A DNA stretch of 64,000 nucleotides from Streptomyces sp. SJL17-4 (lineage in GTDB: Bacteria > Actinomycetota > Actinomycetes > Streptomycetales > Streptomycetaceae): contig NZ_CP104578.1 of the NCBI RefSeq assembly GCF_036826855.1, positions 5,057,501 to 5,121,500 of the forward strand, written 5' to 3'. Under the pieces are notes generated by a model that did not search any database, had not been told where the DNA came from, and saw only the letters and a list, made by a program, of their open reading frames with translations. Numbering within the stretch: position 1 is the first letter of the stretch; each line of letters opens with the position of its first letter. The position numbers and the translations under genes are program-made. Of the stretch, positions 31,285-40,439 are shown piece by piece.

Positions 31285-32934
31285 TCAGTCCGCGTTCAGC
31301 ACCTGCGCCACGATCGGGCCGGCCGCGTCGCTGCCGTGGCCGGCCTCCTCGACGAGGGCCGCCGCCGCGAGGTCGTCCGCGAACGCCGTGAACCAGCTGT
31401 CCGACGTCTTCTGGCCGTCGACCTCCGCCGAACCGGTCTTGGCACCCTTGTCGCCGCGCACCGAGGCCATCGGGCCGACCGCCGTGCCGTAGCTCGCCGT
31501 GGCCGTGGTGCGCATCATGTCGCGCAGCTGCCGGGCCGCCGACGCCGGCAGCTGCCGCTCGGCCTGGGCGAAGGGCCGGTCGTCCAGGTCCGCCGCGACC
31601 AGGTACGGCTGCCGGAACCGTCCGTCCTTCGCCGTCGCGGTGATCGAGGCGATGTTCAGCGGGTTCATCTGTATCGTGCCCTGGCCGATGTACTGCTCGG
31701 CCGCCCCGGCGCCCGTCGCCTCGGGGACGGAGCCGTCGACCGACCTGATGCCGGTCTTCCATTCGAGGCCGATGCCGAAGACCTCCTTGGCCTCCCGGGC
31801 CAGACCGAAGTCGTCGCCCTCGGTCTTCTCCACGTCGTCGATCTTCTTGATGAAGGCGGTGTTGCAGGAGCGGGCGAAGCTCTCACCGAAGGTCGCGCCG
31901 TTGAGCGAGAAGTCCTTCAGGTTCCTGATGGTCCGGCCGTAGTACATGGCACTCTGCGGGCACTCGGCGGCCTGGTCCGCCTTGACCAGGCCCTTCTCCA
32001 GGAGCAGGGCCGCCGTGACGATCTTCATCGTGGAACCGGGCATCTTCTGGCCCTCGAACGCCGCGTTGAAGCCGCCCGCCGGGCTGTTGGCGACCGCCCG
32101 TACGGCACCCGTCGTCGGCTGGATCGCGACCACCGAAGCCGAGCCGTACGCCTTCACCGCCTTCTCGGCGGCCGCCTGCACGCCCGCGTCGATCGTGGTC
32201 TTCAGCGTCCCCGGCTTCCCCTTCGACAGGACGAGGAGGGTGGTGTCGGCGACCGCCTCGCTGCCCGAGTCGATCCAGGTCTCGACGCCGGTGGAGCCGC
32301 CGACCTCGGAGCCGTACCGCTTGCGCAGCTCGTCGAGGACCGGCGCGAGGGAGGGGTACTTCTCCGCCGTCAGCTCCTTGCCGTTCCGGTCGACGGCCTT
32401 TACGGAGGCCGTCTTCGCGACGCCCGTGCGCAGGGTGGCTTCGGCGGTGCGCAGCTTCGGGTGAAGCACGGACGGCGCCCACTTCACCAGCGGCCGACCG
32501 GTGGTCTGCCCCCGGACGACGGTGAGTTCGGAGGCGTACGACCAGGGCTTCGACACGCCCTCGTACGTGATCGTGGCCTTCACGGTGAAGGGGACCGTCG
32601 CCCCGACGGGCGTCCCCGGTGTGATCTCGGCCTTCGAGACGCTCGCGCCCTCCCGGTAGGCCGCCACGGCCGGGCCGGCCGTCACCGGGTCGTTCGTCAG
32701 CTGCCCGGCCTTCTCCGGCTCCCCGGCGGCCCAGGCGGCCAGGAAGTCCCGAGCGGTGGTGGTGATCTCGTCGCCCGTGACGGGCCCGGTTCTCGGCGCG
32801 GCGGCGGTTCTGGACTCCGGCGACTTCTCGCCGCCCATCACGCCGTTCCAGAGGTTGTAGCCCCCGTATCCGACCCCGCCCGCCACGACGACGAACACGC
32901 TTCCGACTATCGCGACCTTGGCCCCACTGCGCAT
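31285..32934 (-). CDS. Class B penicillin-binding protein (transpeptidase)
   Basis: 549 aa. A membrane anchor (about residues 8-28) is followed by an NTF2-like/MecA-N-type domain (about 55-150), a dimerisation region, and the transpeptidase domain from ~250. Active-site motifs are S301-TMK (S-x-x-K), SCN at 356-358 (S-x-N) and KTG at 499-501. Class B PBPs crosslink peptidoglycan outside the membrane. It has the short N-terminal domain type related to PBP2a/MecA, which does not by itself imply resistance. Transcribed away from pmt. Confidence 0.92.
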   Translation of the reverse strand: MRSGAKVAIVGSVFVVVAGGVGYGGYNLWNGVMGGEKSPESRTAAAPRTGPVTGDEITTTARDFLAAWAAGEPEKAGQLTNDPVTAGPAVAAYREGASVSKAEITPGTPVGATVPFTVKATITYEGVSKPWSYASELTVVRGQTTGRPLVKWAPSVLHPKLRTAEATLRTGVAKTASVKAVDRNGKELTAEKYPSLAPVLDELRKRYGSEVGGSTGVETWIDSGSEAVADTTLLVLSKGKPGTLKTTIDAGVQAAAEKAVKAYGSASVVAIQPTTGAVRAVANSPAGGFNAAFEGQKMPGSTMKIVTAALLLEKGLVKADQAAECPQSAMYYGRTIRNLKDFSLNGATFGESFARSCNTAFIKKIDDVEKTEGDDFGLAREAKEVFGIGLEWKTGIRSVDGSVPEATGAGAAEQYIGQGTIQMNPLNIASITATAKDGRFRQPYLVAADLDDRPFAQAERQLPASAARQLRDMMRTTATASYGTAVGPMASVRGDKGAKTGSAEVDGQKTSDSWFTAFADDLAAAALVEEAGHGSDAAGPIVAQVLNAD

Positions 32935-33050
32935 GACTGCGGTTCCCCTCCCCAGGTGGACCCACGAGTGAAGCAGCCGTCACATGCGTGTGTCGAGCAA
33001 CTTATGGCTTCTCTGTCACACCACATGTCACGAGGGCGTCGCACCCGCCG

Positions 33051-34805
33051 TCACACCCAGGTGTCGAGCCACATCCGGTTTCGCCATTGGTCGAGGGGAA
33101 TCGGCGTACCCGTGTAGATCGGCCAGAAATAGATGAAATTCCACACGATGAGAAGCACGATGCAGCCGGCCGCCACCGCGCCGAATGTGCGGCGCCTTTC
33201 CGAGGAGCCTGCGGGCCCGATGATCGCGCCCAGCATCATCGCCACCGCCAGACACAGGAACGGGACGAAGACCACCGCGTAGAAAAGGAAGATGGTGCGT
33301 TCCTGGTAGAGGAACCAGGGGACCCAGCCGGCCGCGATGCCGCAGGCGATCGCGCCCGCGCGCCAGTCGCGGCGGAAGGCCCAGCGCCACAGGATGTACA
33401 GGATCGCGAAGCAGGCGGCCCACCACAGGAGCGGGGTGCCGAGGGCCAGGACCTCCGCCGCGCACTTCTCCTTCGCCGAGGCCGGGCAGCCGCCGGTGCC
33501 GGGCGCGGGCGACTCGTAGAAGTAGGAGACCGGGCGGCCGAGGACGATCCAGGACCACGGGTTCGACTCGTACGTGTGGGGCGAGGTGAGGCCCACGTGG
33601 AAGCTGTACACCTCGGACTCGTAGTGCCACAGGCTGCGCAGCCACTGCGGAAGCCAGCCCCAGAACCCGCCGCCGTCCAGCTTGTCCTGGTCGGCGGCCC
33701 AGCTCCGGAAGTAGCCCTTGTCGCTGACGATCCAGCCGGTCCACGTCACCAGGTAGGTGACGATCGCGACCGGCACCACCGACACGAACGCCGGGACCAG
33801 GTCCTTCTTGATCACCGCGAGGTACGGGCGGACCGCGCCGGCCGTCCGGCGCCCGCCGACGTCCCACAGCACCGTCATCAGCCCGAAGCCCACCATGACG
33901 TACAGACCGTTCCACTTGGTCGCCGCCGCGAGGCCCAGCATCACACCGGCCGCGATCCGCCACGGCCGCCACCCCAGCCGCAGCGTCTCCGCGATCTCCG
34001 CGTCCGGCCGCAGCACGCCCTCCTCGTCCTCCGGGAGCGCGCCCGCGAGCCGCTTCCTGGTCCGGTCGCGGTCCAGGACGAGACAGCCGAAGGACGCCAG
34101 GACGAAGAACATCAGCACCTGGTCGAGGAGCGCCGTGCGGCTCATCACGAAGTGCAGTCCGTCGACGGCGAGCAGCAGACCCGCCAGACAGCCCAGGAAC
34201 GTGGAACGGAAGAGGCGGCGGCCGATCCGGCACAGCATCAGGACCGACAGCGTGCCGAGCAGCGCCACCATGAAGCGCCAGCCGAACGGCTCGAAGCCGA
34301 TCAGCTTCTCGCCGACGCCGATGACCCACTTGCCCATCGGGGGATGGACGACATAGCCGGGGTCGGTCGGCACGAGGACCGCGCCGGGGTCGCTGAGGAC
34401 CGTCTTGTCGATGTCCTTCGGCCACGCCCCCTCGTACCCCTGGTTGATCAGGGCCCAGGAGTCCTTGGCGTAGTACGTCTCGTCGAATATCACCGCGTTC
34501 GGCTTGCCCAGGTTCCAGAACCTCAGCAGCCCCGCGACCGCCGTGACCAGGAGCGGACCGCCCCAGGCCAGCAGCCGCCACAGCCGCTCGGACCGGTCGG
34601 GGCCGATGCCGAGGAGCGACATCACGCGCGGGGACGGGCGGACGTACGAGGGGACGAGCCGCTCCCGCAGCCCGATGGGGGCGGCGCTGCCGGCGGGCGG
34701 CGCGTAGCCGAAACGCCGAAGCCGCTTTTGCCACGAAGAGGGCTCTGCCACGGGCTCTGCCATGGGGTGCTGGCCCTCCAGGGCCTCGGGTGCGGTACTG
34801 GTCAC
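33051..34805 (-). CDS. pmt: Protein O-mannosyltransferase (PMT family)
   Basis: 584 aa from GTG 34805. GT39 family integral membrane protein with about ten helices. The first extracytoplasmic loop has the catalytic Asp-Glu (AVIFDETYYAKDSW), then VHPPMGKWVIG, LHFVMSRTALLDQ and AAATKWNGLYV, all typical of bacterial PMT. It transfers mannose from polyprenyl-phosphate mannose to Ser/Thr of secreted proteins. In S. coelicolor the equivalent is required for glycosylation linked to phage phiC31 infection. It is divergent from rsmI across 61 bp. Confidence 0.92.
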   Translation of the reverse strand: MTSTAPEALEGQHPMAEPVAEPSSWQKRLRRFGYAPPAGSAAPIGLRERLVPSYVRPSPRVMSLLGIGPDRSERLWRLLAWGGPLLVTAVAGLLRFWNLGKPNAVIFDETYYAKDSWALINQGYEGAWPKDIDKTVLSDPGAVLVPTDPGYVVHPPMGKWVIGVGEKLIGFEPFGWRFMVALLGTLSVLMLCRIGRRLFRSTFLGCLAGLLLAVDGLHFVMSRTALLDQVLMFFVLASFGCLVLDRDRTRKRLAGALPEDEEGVLRPDAEIAETLRLGWRPWRIAAGVMLGLAAATKWNGLYVMVGFGLMTVLWDVGGRRTAGAVRPYLAVIKKDLVPAFVSVVPVAIVTYLVTWTGWIVSDKGYFRSWAADQDKLDGGGFWGWLPQWLRSLWHYESEVYSFHVGLTSPHTYESNPWSWIVLGRPVSYFYESPAPGTGGCPASAKEKCAAEVLALGTPLLWWAACFAILYILWRWAFRRDWRAGAIACGIAAGWVPWFLYQERTIFLFYAVVFVPFLCLAVAMMLGAIIGPAGSSERRRTFGAVAAGCIVLLIVWNFIYFWPIYTGTPIPLDQWRNRMWLDTWV

Positions 34806-34866
34806 CGCGCCATCGTAGGGAACGCGCCTGTGCGCGTCGCCTCTCCGGGCTGGGAGGATGGGCCGT

Positions 34867-35745
34867 GTGACAGGAACGCTGGTACTCGCAGGGACCCCCA
34901 TCGGTGACATCGCGGACGCTCCGCCCCGACTCGCCACCGAACTGGAGAACGCGGACATCGTGGCCGCCGAGGACACCCGGAGGCTGCGCGGGCTGACCCG
35001 CGCCCTGGGCATCCACACCACGGGCCGTGTCGTCTCCTACTTCGAGGGCAACGAGTCCGCCCGTACGCCGGAGCTGGTCGAAGCCCTGGTCGGCGGCGCC
35101 CGTGTGCTGCTCGTCACCGATGCGGGCATGCCGTCCGTGTCGGACCCCGGCTACCGGCTCGTCGCCGCCGCCGTCGAGCAGGACATCAAGGTGACGGCCG
35201 TCCCCGGCCCGTCCGCCGTCCTCACCGCGCTCGCCCTCTCCGGCCTGCCCGTGGACCGCTTCTGCTTCGAGGGCTTCCTGCCCAGGAAGGCGGGCGAGCG
35301 CCTCGGCCGGCTCCGTGAGGTCGCCGACGAGCGCCGCACCCTCGTCTACTTCGAGGCCCCGCACCGGCTCGACGACACCCTCGCCGCGATGGCCGAGGTC
35401 TTCGGCGCCGAGCGCCGCGCCGCCGTCTGCCGCGAGCTGACCAAGACGTACGAGGAGGTCAAGCGCGGCCCGCTGGCCGAGCTCGCCGCCTGGGCGGCCG
35501 AGGGCGTACGGGGCGAGATCACCGTCGTCGTCGAGGGCGCCCCCGAGACGGGACCGGCCGAACTCGACGCCGAGGAGCTGGTCCGCAGGGTGCGGGTGCG
35601 CGAGGAGGCGGGCGAGCGGCGCAAGGAGGCGATCGCCGCGGTCGCCGCCGACGCGGGGCTTCCCAAGCGGGAGGTGTTCGATGCCGTCGTGGCGGCAAAG
35701 AACGCGGCTGGACAAGGCCCTGGAAACGGTAAAGGACTAATCTGA
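34867..35745 (+). CDS. rsmI: 16S rRNA (cytidine(1402)-2'-O)-methyltransferase
   Basis: 292 aa from GTG 34867, which lies 9 nt after GGGAGG; the ATG at 34858 abuts the same ribosome site and is less likely. The tetrapyrrole-methylase fold is evident: GTLVLAGTPIGDIAD, AEDTRR, LVTDAGMPSVSDPGYRL, AVPGPSAVLTAL and YFEAPHRL. It methylates C1402 in the decoding centre of 16S rRNA. An Arg/Glu-rich C-terminal extension (EELVRRVRVREEAGERRKEA) is usual in actinobacteria. Confidence 0.93.
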   Translation: MTGTLVLAGTPIGDIADAPPRLATELENADIVAAEDTRRLRGLTRALGIHTTGRVVSYFEGNESARTPELVEALVGGARVLLVTDAGMPSVSDPGYRLVAAAVEQDIKVTAVPGPSAVLTALALSGLPVDRFCFEGFLPRKAGERLGRLREVADERRTLVYFEAPHRLDDTLAAMAEVFGAERRAAVCRELTKTYEEVKRGPLAELAAWAAEGVRGEITVVVEGAPETGPAELDAEELVRRVRVREEAGERRKEAIAAVAADAGLPKREVFDAVVAAKNAAGQGPGNGKGLI

Positions 35746-35884
35746 AAGGCAAAGCCGAACCCGGCGCCGGGACTCTTCGCAGGGCGCTTGGCAAGGGAAG
35801 AGCCAAAAGCCTTCCATGGTTCGACCCGCGCTGATGCGCTCCGGCCCGAAAAGGCGTCCACTGGATCAGTGGAGAGGAGCTGGC

Positions 35885-36304
35885 ATGACCGAGATCACCG
35901 GCACCGGCATATCCGTCGCCCATGAGGCGTACGCCTTCGCCTGCATGCGTTGTGGATACGGCTGGGAGCAGGCGTACGACATCGAGCACCACGTCGACGC
36001 CGCCGGCCACGAATTCGTCGTCTACAAGGCCGACGGGGAGCGGGTCCCGTCCCCGCTGTCCAGCCCCACCTGCATGAACTGCGGCGGCCATGTCGTCCGC
36101 ATCATGCGCGCGGGGCAGGTGTCGTCGGTGCTCGACCTGATCGCCGCGACGGAGAAGCACCAGCAGGGGGCGCGGGCCACCAAGCCCGTCTCGATGGCCG
36201 GTCCCATCGGTCAGGAGCTGACCGAGGACGGCTCCGAGCAGCCCCCGGTGCCGCACCACTGGCACCTTTCCGACCTCCTGCACCCCTTCAGGCGCCGCCA
36301 GTAG
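35885..36304 (+). CDS. Hypothetical protein with paired CxxC zinc-ribbon motifs
   Basis: 139 aa from ATG 35885, after GAGAGGAG. Two Cys pairs, CMRCGYGW (near residue 20) and CMNCGG (near 70), could bind one zinc ion as a split ribbon, with two His between (IEHHVD). The C-terminal part is polar and ends in a basic tail. No family recognised. It sits between rsmI and tatD on the same strand, possibly co-transcribed with rsmI; a nucleic-acid or protein-interaction role is only a guess. Confidence 0.65.
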   Translation: MTEITGTGISVAHEAYAFACMRCGYGWEQAYDIEHHVDAAGHEFVVYKADGERVPSPLSSPTCMNCGGHVVRIMRAGQVSSVLDLIAATEKHQQGARATKPVSMAGPIGQELTEDGSEQPPVPHHWHLSDLLHPFRRRQ

Positions 36305-36390
36305 CCCCCCGCAGCGACCCCGCCCCGGGCCCGGGGCCGAACCCGCTCCGGGCCCGGCATATCCCCGCGCGCCGGCACTCATGACCCTCG

Positions 36391-36396
36391 TACGAT
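36391..36396 (+). promoter_or_regulatory. -10 element (TACGAT) of a probable leaderless tatD promoter
   Basis: TACGAT followed by exactly 7 nt and the ATG at 36404, with no Shine-Dalgarno at normal spacing. Confidence 0.45.
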
Positions 36397-36403
36397 CGGG
36401 GGC

Positions 36404-37273
36404 ATGAGTGCCAAGGACGCCCCGCCGCCGCTGCCCGAACCCCTCCTCGTGGAGGTCGCGGACTCGCACACCCATCTGGACCTCCAGTCCGGGACCGTCG
36501 AGGAGGCGCTGGTCAAGGCCGCCGCCGTCGGGGTGACCACGGTCGTCCAGGTCGGCTGCGACGTGAAGGGCTCCCAGTGGGCCGCGGAGACCGCCGCCGC
36601 CCACGAGCACGTCCACGCCGCCGTCGCCCTCCACCCCAACGAAGCACCCCGGATCGTTCTCGGCGACCCCGACGGATGGTCCCGGCAGGGCGCGCGCGAG
36701 GGCGGCGGCGACGCGGCCCTCGACGACGCGCTCGCCGAGATCGACCGCCTCGCCGCCCTGCCGTACGTCCGCGGCGTCGGCGAGACCGGCCTCGACTTCT
36801 TCCGTACGGGCCCCGAGGGCATCGCCGCGCAGGAGCGTTCCTTCCGTGCCCACATCGAGATCGCCAAGCGGCACGGCAAGGCGCTCGTCATCCACGACCG
36901 CGAGGCCCACGCCGACGTGCTGCGCGTCCTGGACGAGGAGGGCGCCCCCGAGCGGACCGTCTTCCACTGCTACTCCGGCGACGCCGCCATGGCCGAGATC
37001 TGCGCCGCCAAGGGCTACTACATGTCCTTCGCCGGCAACGTCACCTTCAAGAACGCCCAGCACCTGCGCGACGCGCTCGCCGTCGCCCCGCTGGAACTCG
37101 TCCTCGTCGAGACCGACGCCCCCTTCCTCACCCCGGCGCCCTACCGCGGCCGGCCGAACGCCCCGTACCTGATCCCGGTCACCCTCCGGGCGATGGCGGA
37201 GGTACGCGGCATCGACGAGAACGAGATGGCCGAGGCGATCGCGGTGAACACGGCCCGCGCCTTCGACTACTGA
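36404..37273 (+). CDS. tatD: TatD-family metal-dependent deoxyribonuclease
   Basis: 289 aa. Metal-binding residues of the amidohydrolase-like TatD fold: DSHTHLDLQ at the N-terminus, GETGLDFF (Glu), ALVIHDREAH, VFHCYSGD and the C-terminal ETDAPFLTP (Asp). TatD proteins are 3'-5' exonucleases or DNases involved in DNA repair and degradation. The probable leaderless start at 36404 is discussed under the -10 element. Gene order rsmI-x-tatD-rpf-ksgA-ispE is a recurring actinobacterial cluster. Confidence 0.93.
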   Translation: MSAKDAPPPLPEPLLVEVADSHTHLDLQSGTVEEALVKAAAVGVTTVVQVGCDVKGSQWAAETAAAHEHVHAAVALHPNEAPRIVLGDPDGWSRQGAREGGGDAALDDALAEIDRLAALPYVRGVGETGLDFFRTGPEGIAAQERSFRAHIEIAKRHGKALVIHDREAHADVLRVLDEEGAPERTVFHCYSGDAAMAEICAAKGYYMSFAGNVTFKNAQHLRDALAVAPLELVLVETDAPFLTPAPYRGRPNAPYLIPVTLRAMAEVRGIDENEMAEAIAVNTARAFDY

Positions 37274-37345
37274 TCCATAACGATTACGTTTCGTGGTCGA
37301 GTCGTTCGGCTGGGTGATCACCGCCGGGGCTAGTGTCCCGGCCTC

Positions 37346-38614
37346 GTGAGCACATCCCAGGGCAGTCACCGCGCCGGACGACGGGGCGCGACCCTGCCCG
37401 TCCACGAGCAGCCGACCCAGGTGGCGCCCCTCGTCGCCCCCGCCGCCGGCACCGTCCCCGGTCAGGGCTCCCGCGCCGGGTCCCGCCGGGCCGCCCGCCG
37501 CCGCAAGGCCTCGGGCCCCACCGGGGAGGGGCTGCGACGGCTCGTCCCGCAGGCCCTCGTCGTCGCCTTCCTCGCCGGCGGCACCAGCGCCTTCGTCGCC
37601 GACGACAAGGCCGTCCTGCTCTCCGTCGACGGCGTCCCGCGCACCCTCCACACCTTCGCCGACGACGTCGAGGAACTGCTCGCCGACGAGGGCCTGGCCG
37701 TCGGCGCCCACGACATCGTCGCCCCCGCCCCCGCCGAGGCCCTGGCCAGCGGCGACGAGATCGTCGTCCGGTACGGCCGGCCCGTCGCCCTCACCGTCGA
37801 CGGGCAGCGCCGCCAGGTCTGGACGACCGCCAGGACCGTCGAGGGCGCGCTGCGCCAGCTCGGGGTCCGCGCGGAGGGCGCGTACCTCTCGGTCTCCCGC
37901 GGCGCCCCCATCTCCCGCGACGGCCTCGCCCTCGACGTACGGACCGAGCGGGCGGTGACCTTCCTCGCCGACGGGCGAGAGCGGACCGTGCGGACGAACG
38001 CCGCCACCGTCCGCGAGGCCCTCGCCGAGGCCGGGATCACCCTCTCCGCGCAGGACGCCGTCTCCGTCGTCCCCGAGTCCTTCCCGCGCGACGGCCAGAC
38101 GGTCACCGTGCTGCGGATCACCGGCTCGAAGCAGACGCGCGAGGAGGCCGTGCCGTACGCCGTCGAGCGGACCCGCGACCCGGAGCTCTTCGTCGGCACC
38201 GAGGTCGTCGACCGGCAGGGCGCGGCCGGCGTCCGCCGCGTCACGTACAGCCTGCGGACCGTCAACGGCGTCCGGCAGAAGCCCCGCCGGATCGGCGAGG
38301 AGATCGTCCGCGAACCCGTCAGCCGGCGGGTCCGGGTCGGCACCAGGCCGATGCCGACCTCCGTCGCCGGCGCCGACGGCCTCGACTGGGGCGCGCTCGC
38401 CGCCTGCGAGTCCGGTGGCCGCCCGAACGCCGTCGACCCCTCGGGGACGTACGGAGGGCTCTACCAGTTCGACCCCGGCACCTGGCGCTCCCTCGGCGGC
38501 AGCGGAGTCGCCCAGAACGCGCCCGCCGCCGAGCAGACGTTCCGGGCGAAGAAGCTGTACGTGCAGCGCGGGGCGAGTCCATGGCCCCACTGCGGACGGC
38601 GGCTGCACGGATGA
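37346..38614 (+). CDS. Resuscitation-promoting factor with DUF348 and G5 domains
   Basis: 422 aa. After a basic N-terminus and one membrane/signal helix (VPQALVVAFLAGGTSAFVADD), three DUF348 modules follow (e.g. VDGVPRTLHTFADDVEELLA), then a G5 domain (VGTEVVDRQGAAGVRRVTYSL) and a C-terminal Rpf lysozyme-like domain. The catalytic Glu is in WGALAACESGG, with YGGLYQFDPGTW typical. These muralytic enzymes help wake dormant cells or spores. The architecture matches mycobacterial RpfB; S. coelicolor Rpf naming differs, so no symbol is given. TAGTGT 9 nt before the GTG hints at a leaderless promoter. Confidence 0.92.
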   Translation: MSTSQGSHRAGRRGATLPVHEQPTQVAPLVAPAAGTVPGQGSRAGSRRAARRRKASGPTGEGLRRLVPQALVVAFLAGGTSAFVADDKAVLLSVDGVPRTLHTFADDVEELLADEGLAVGAHDIVAPAPAEALASGDEIVVRYGRPVALTVDGQRRQVWTTARTVEGALRQLGVRAEGAYLSVSRGAPISRDGLALDVRTERAVTFLADGRERTVRTNAATVREALAEAGITLSAQDAVSVVPESFPRDGQTVTVLRITGSKQTREEAVPYAVERTRDPELFVGTEVVDRQGAAGVRRVTYSLRTVNGVRQKPRRIGEEIVREPVSRRVRVGTRPMPTSVAGADGLDWGALAACESGGRPNAVDPSGTYGGLYQFDPGTWRSLGGSGVAQNAPAAEQTFRAKKLYVQRGASPWPHCGRRLHG

Positions 38615-38664
38615 GACGGGGTGAGTCGTAGGGCCGGCCGACCCGTGCCCCGTAGGCTGTACCG

Positions 38665-39537
38665 GTGAGCACCACCACCGGCCCCGAAAGCCCCGACGCC
38701 CTCCTCGGCCCCGCCGACATCCGTGAACTGGCGGCCGCCCTCGGCGTACGCCCCACGAAGCAGAAGGGCCAGAACTTCGTCATCGACGCCAACACCGTCC
38801 GGCGGATCGTCCGCACGGCCGGGGTACGGCCCGACGACGTGGTCGTGGAGGTGGGGCCCGGACTCGGCTCCCTCACCCTGGCCCTCCTGGAGGCCGCGGA
38901 CCGGGTGACGGCCGTCGAGATCGACGACGTGCTCGCCGCCGCGCTGCCCGCCACGATCGCCGCCCGCATGCCGGCCCGCGCCGACCGCTTCGCGCTCGTG
39001 CACTCCGACGCGATGCACGTCCAGGAGCTGCCGGGCCCGGCGCCGACCGCGCTCGTCGCGAACCTGCCGTACAACGTGGCCGTGCCGGTCCTGCTCCACA
39101 TGCTGGAGCGGTTCCCGAGCATCGAGCGGACCCTCGTCATGGTCCAGGCCGAGGTCGCCGACCGGCTCGCCGCCAAGCCGGGCAACAAGGTGTACGGCGT
39201 GCCGTCGGTCAAGGCCAACTGGTACGCGGAGGTCAAGCGCGCCGGGTCCATCGGCCGCAACGTCTTCTGGCCCGCGCCGAACGTCGACTCCGGCCTCGTC
39301 TCCCTCGTCCGCCGCACCGAGCCGCTGGCGACCACCGCCACCCGGCAGGAGGTCTTCGCGGTCGTCGACGCGGCCTTCGCCCAGCGCCGCAAGACGCTGC
39401 GCGCGGCCCTCGCGACGTGGGCGGGCTCGCCCGCGGCGGCGGAGGAGGCCCTGGTGAAGGCCGGGATCTCGCCGCAGGCGCGCGGCGAGGGCCTGACGGT
39501 GGAGGAGTTCGCCCGGATCGCGGAGGCGAAGGCATGA
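38665..39537 (+). CDS. ksgA: 16S rRNA dimethyladenosine transferase KsgA (RsmA)
   Basis: 290 aa. KsgA landmarks: [11 protein letters not shown] (the start of the catalytic domain), SAM-binding [11 protein letters not shown] (about 62-71), the acidic AVEID, and the adenine-flipping motif NLPYN at 133-137. It dimethylates A1518 and A1519 of 16S rRNA. TAGGCT lies 6 nt before the GTG start, suggesting leaderless transcription. The ATG of ispE overlaps its stop by 4 bp, the classical ksgA-ispE coupling of actinobacteria. Confidence 0.95.
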   Translation: MSTTTGPESPDALLGPADIRELAAALGVRPTKQKGQNFVIDANTVRRIVRTAGVRPDDVVVEVGPGLGSLTLALLEAADRVTAVEIDDVLAAALPATIAARMPARADRFALVHSDAMHVQELPGPAPTALVANLPYNVAVPVLLHMLERFPSIERTLVMVQAEVADRLAAKPGNKVYGVPSVKANWYAEVKRAGSIGRNVFWPAPNVDSGLVSLVRRTEPLATTATRQEVFAVVDAAFAQRRKTLRAALATWAGSPAAAEEALVKAGISPQARGEGLTVEEFARIAEAKA

Positions 39538-40439
39538 CCGCCGCGGGAAGCGTCACCGTCCGCGTCCCCGCCAAGGTCAACGTCCAGCTGGCGGTGGGCG
39601 CGGCCCGCCCCGACGGCTTCCACGACCTGGCCAACGTCTTCCTCGCGGTGTCCCTGTACGACGAGGTGACCGCGACCCCGGCCGCCGAGCTGACGGTCAC
39701 CTGCGAGGGTCCCGACGCCGACAAGGTGCCGCTCGACCGCACCAACCTGGCCGCGCGCGCCGCCGAGCTGCTCGCCGCCCGGCACGGCATCGCCCCGGAC
39801 GTGCACCTGCACATCGCCAAGGACATCCCGGTCGCGGGCGGCATGGCCGGCGGCAGCGCGGACGGCGCGGGCGCCCTGCTCGCCTGCGACGCGCTCTGGG
39901 GCCTGAACTCCTCGCGCGAGGAACTCCTGGAGATCTGCGCCGAGCTCGGCAGCGATGTCCCCTTCAGCCTGGTGGGCGGGGCGGCGCTCGGCACCGGGCG
40001 CGGCGAGAAGCTGACGGAGCTGCCGGTCGGCGGCGGCTTCCACTGGGTGTTCGCCGTCGCCGACGGAGGGCTCTCGACCCCGGTGGTGTTCGGCGAGTTC
40101 GACCGGCTCACCGAGGGGACCGAGGTCCCCGAGCCGGCCGCCTCCCCGGTCCTCCTGGACGCCCTGCGCACCGGCGACACGACCGCTCTCGCGGCCACCC
40201 TCGCCAACGACCTCCAGGCGGCGGCGCTCTCCCTGCGTCCCTCGCTCGCCGAGACGCTGACGGCGGGCACGGAGGCGGGTGCCCTCGCGGCCCTGGTGTC
40301 GGGCTCGGGCCCGACGACCGCGTTCCTGGTGAAGGACGCGGAGGCCGCGGAGACGGTCGCCGCCGCCCTGATCGCCTCGGGCACCTGCCGCACCGCCCGC
40401 GTGGCGACGTCGCCGGCGGCGGGCGCGGTCGTCCTCTAG
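39534..40439 (+). CDS. ispE: 4-diphosphocytidyl-2-C-methyl-D-erythritol kinase
   Basis: 301 aa from ATG 39534. GHMP-kinase features: [21 protein letters not shown] at the N-terminus, the ATP loop [18 protein letters not shown] (about 99-115) and a late [13 protein letters not shown]. It phosphorylates CDP-methylerythritol in the non-mevalonate isoprenoid pathway. It is coupled to ksgA. Its TAG stop shares the palindrome CTAG (40436-40439) with the stop of the convergent beta-propeller gene. Confidence 0.95.
   Translation: MTAAGSVTVRVPAKVNVQLAVGAARPDGFHDLANVFLAVSLYDEVTATPAAELTVTCEGPDADKVPLDRTNLAARAAELLAARHGIAPDVHLHIAKDIPVAGGMAGGSADGAGALLACDALWGLNSSREELLEICAELGSDVPFSLVGGAALGTGRGEKLTELPVGGGFHWVFAVADGGLSTPVVFGEFDRLTEGTEVPEPAASPVLLDALRTGDTTALAATLANDLQAAALSLRPSLAETLTAGTEAGALAALVSGSGPTTAFLVKDAEAAETVAAALIASGTCRTARVATSPAAGAVVL

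Noticed and set aside
31285..32934. mecA-like beta-lactam resistance determinant
   Set aside because: The domain type resembles PBP2a, but such class B PBPs are ordinary core genes in Streptomyces; nothing in the sequence shows resistance.
29899..33117. A 1,072-codon plus-strand frame across the EamA, YbaK and PBP genes
   Set aside because: It crosses three well-supported minus-strand genes and their junctions; composition is that of a shadow frame.
37274..37345. c-di-AMP (ydaO-type) riboswitch ahead of the rpf gene, as known for another Streptomyces rpf
   Set aside because: The spacer is only 72 bp, too short for the riboswitch, and has none of its conserved blocks.
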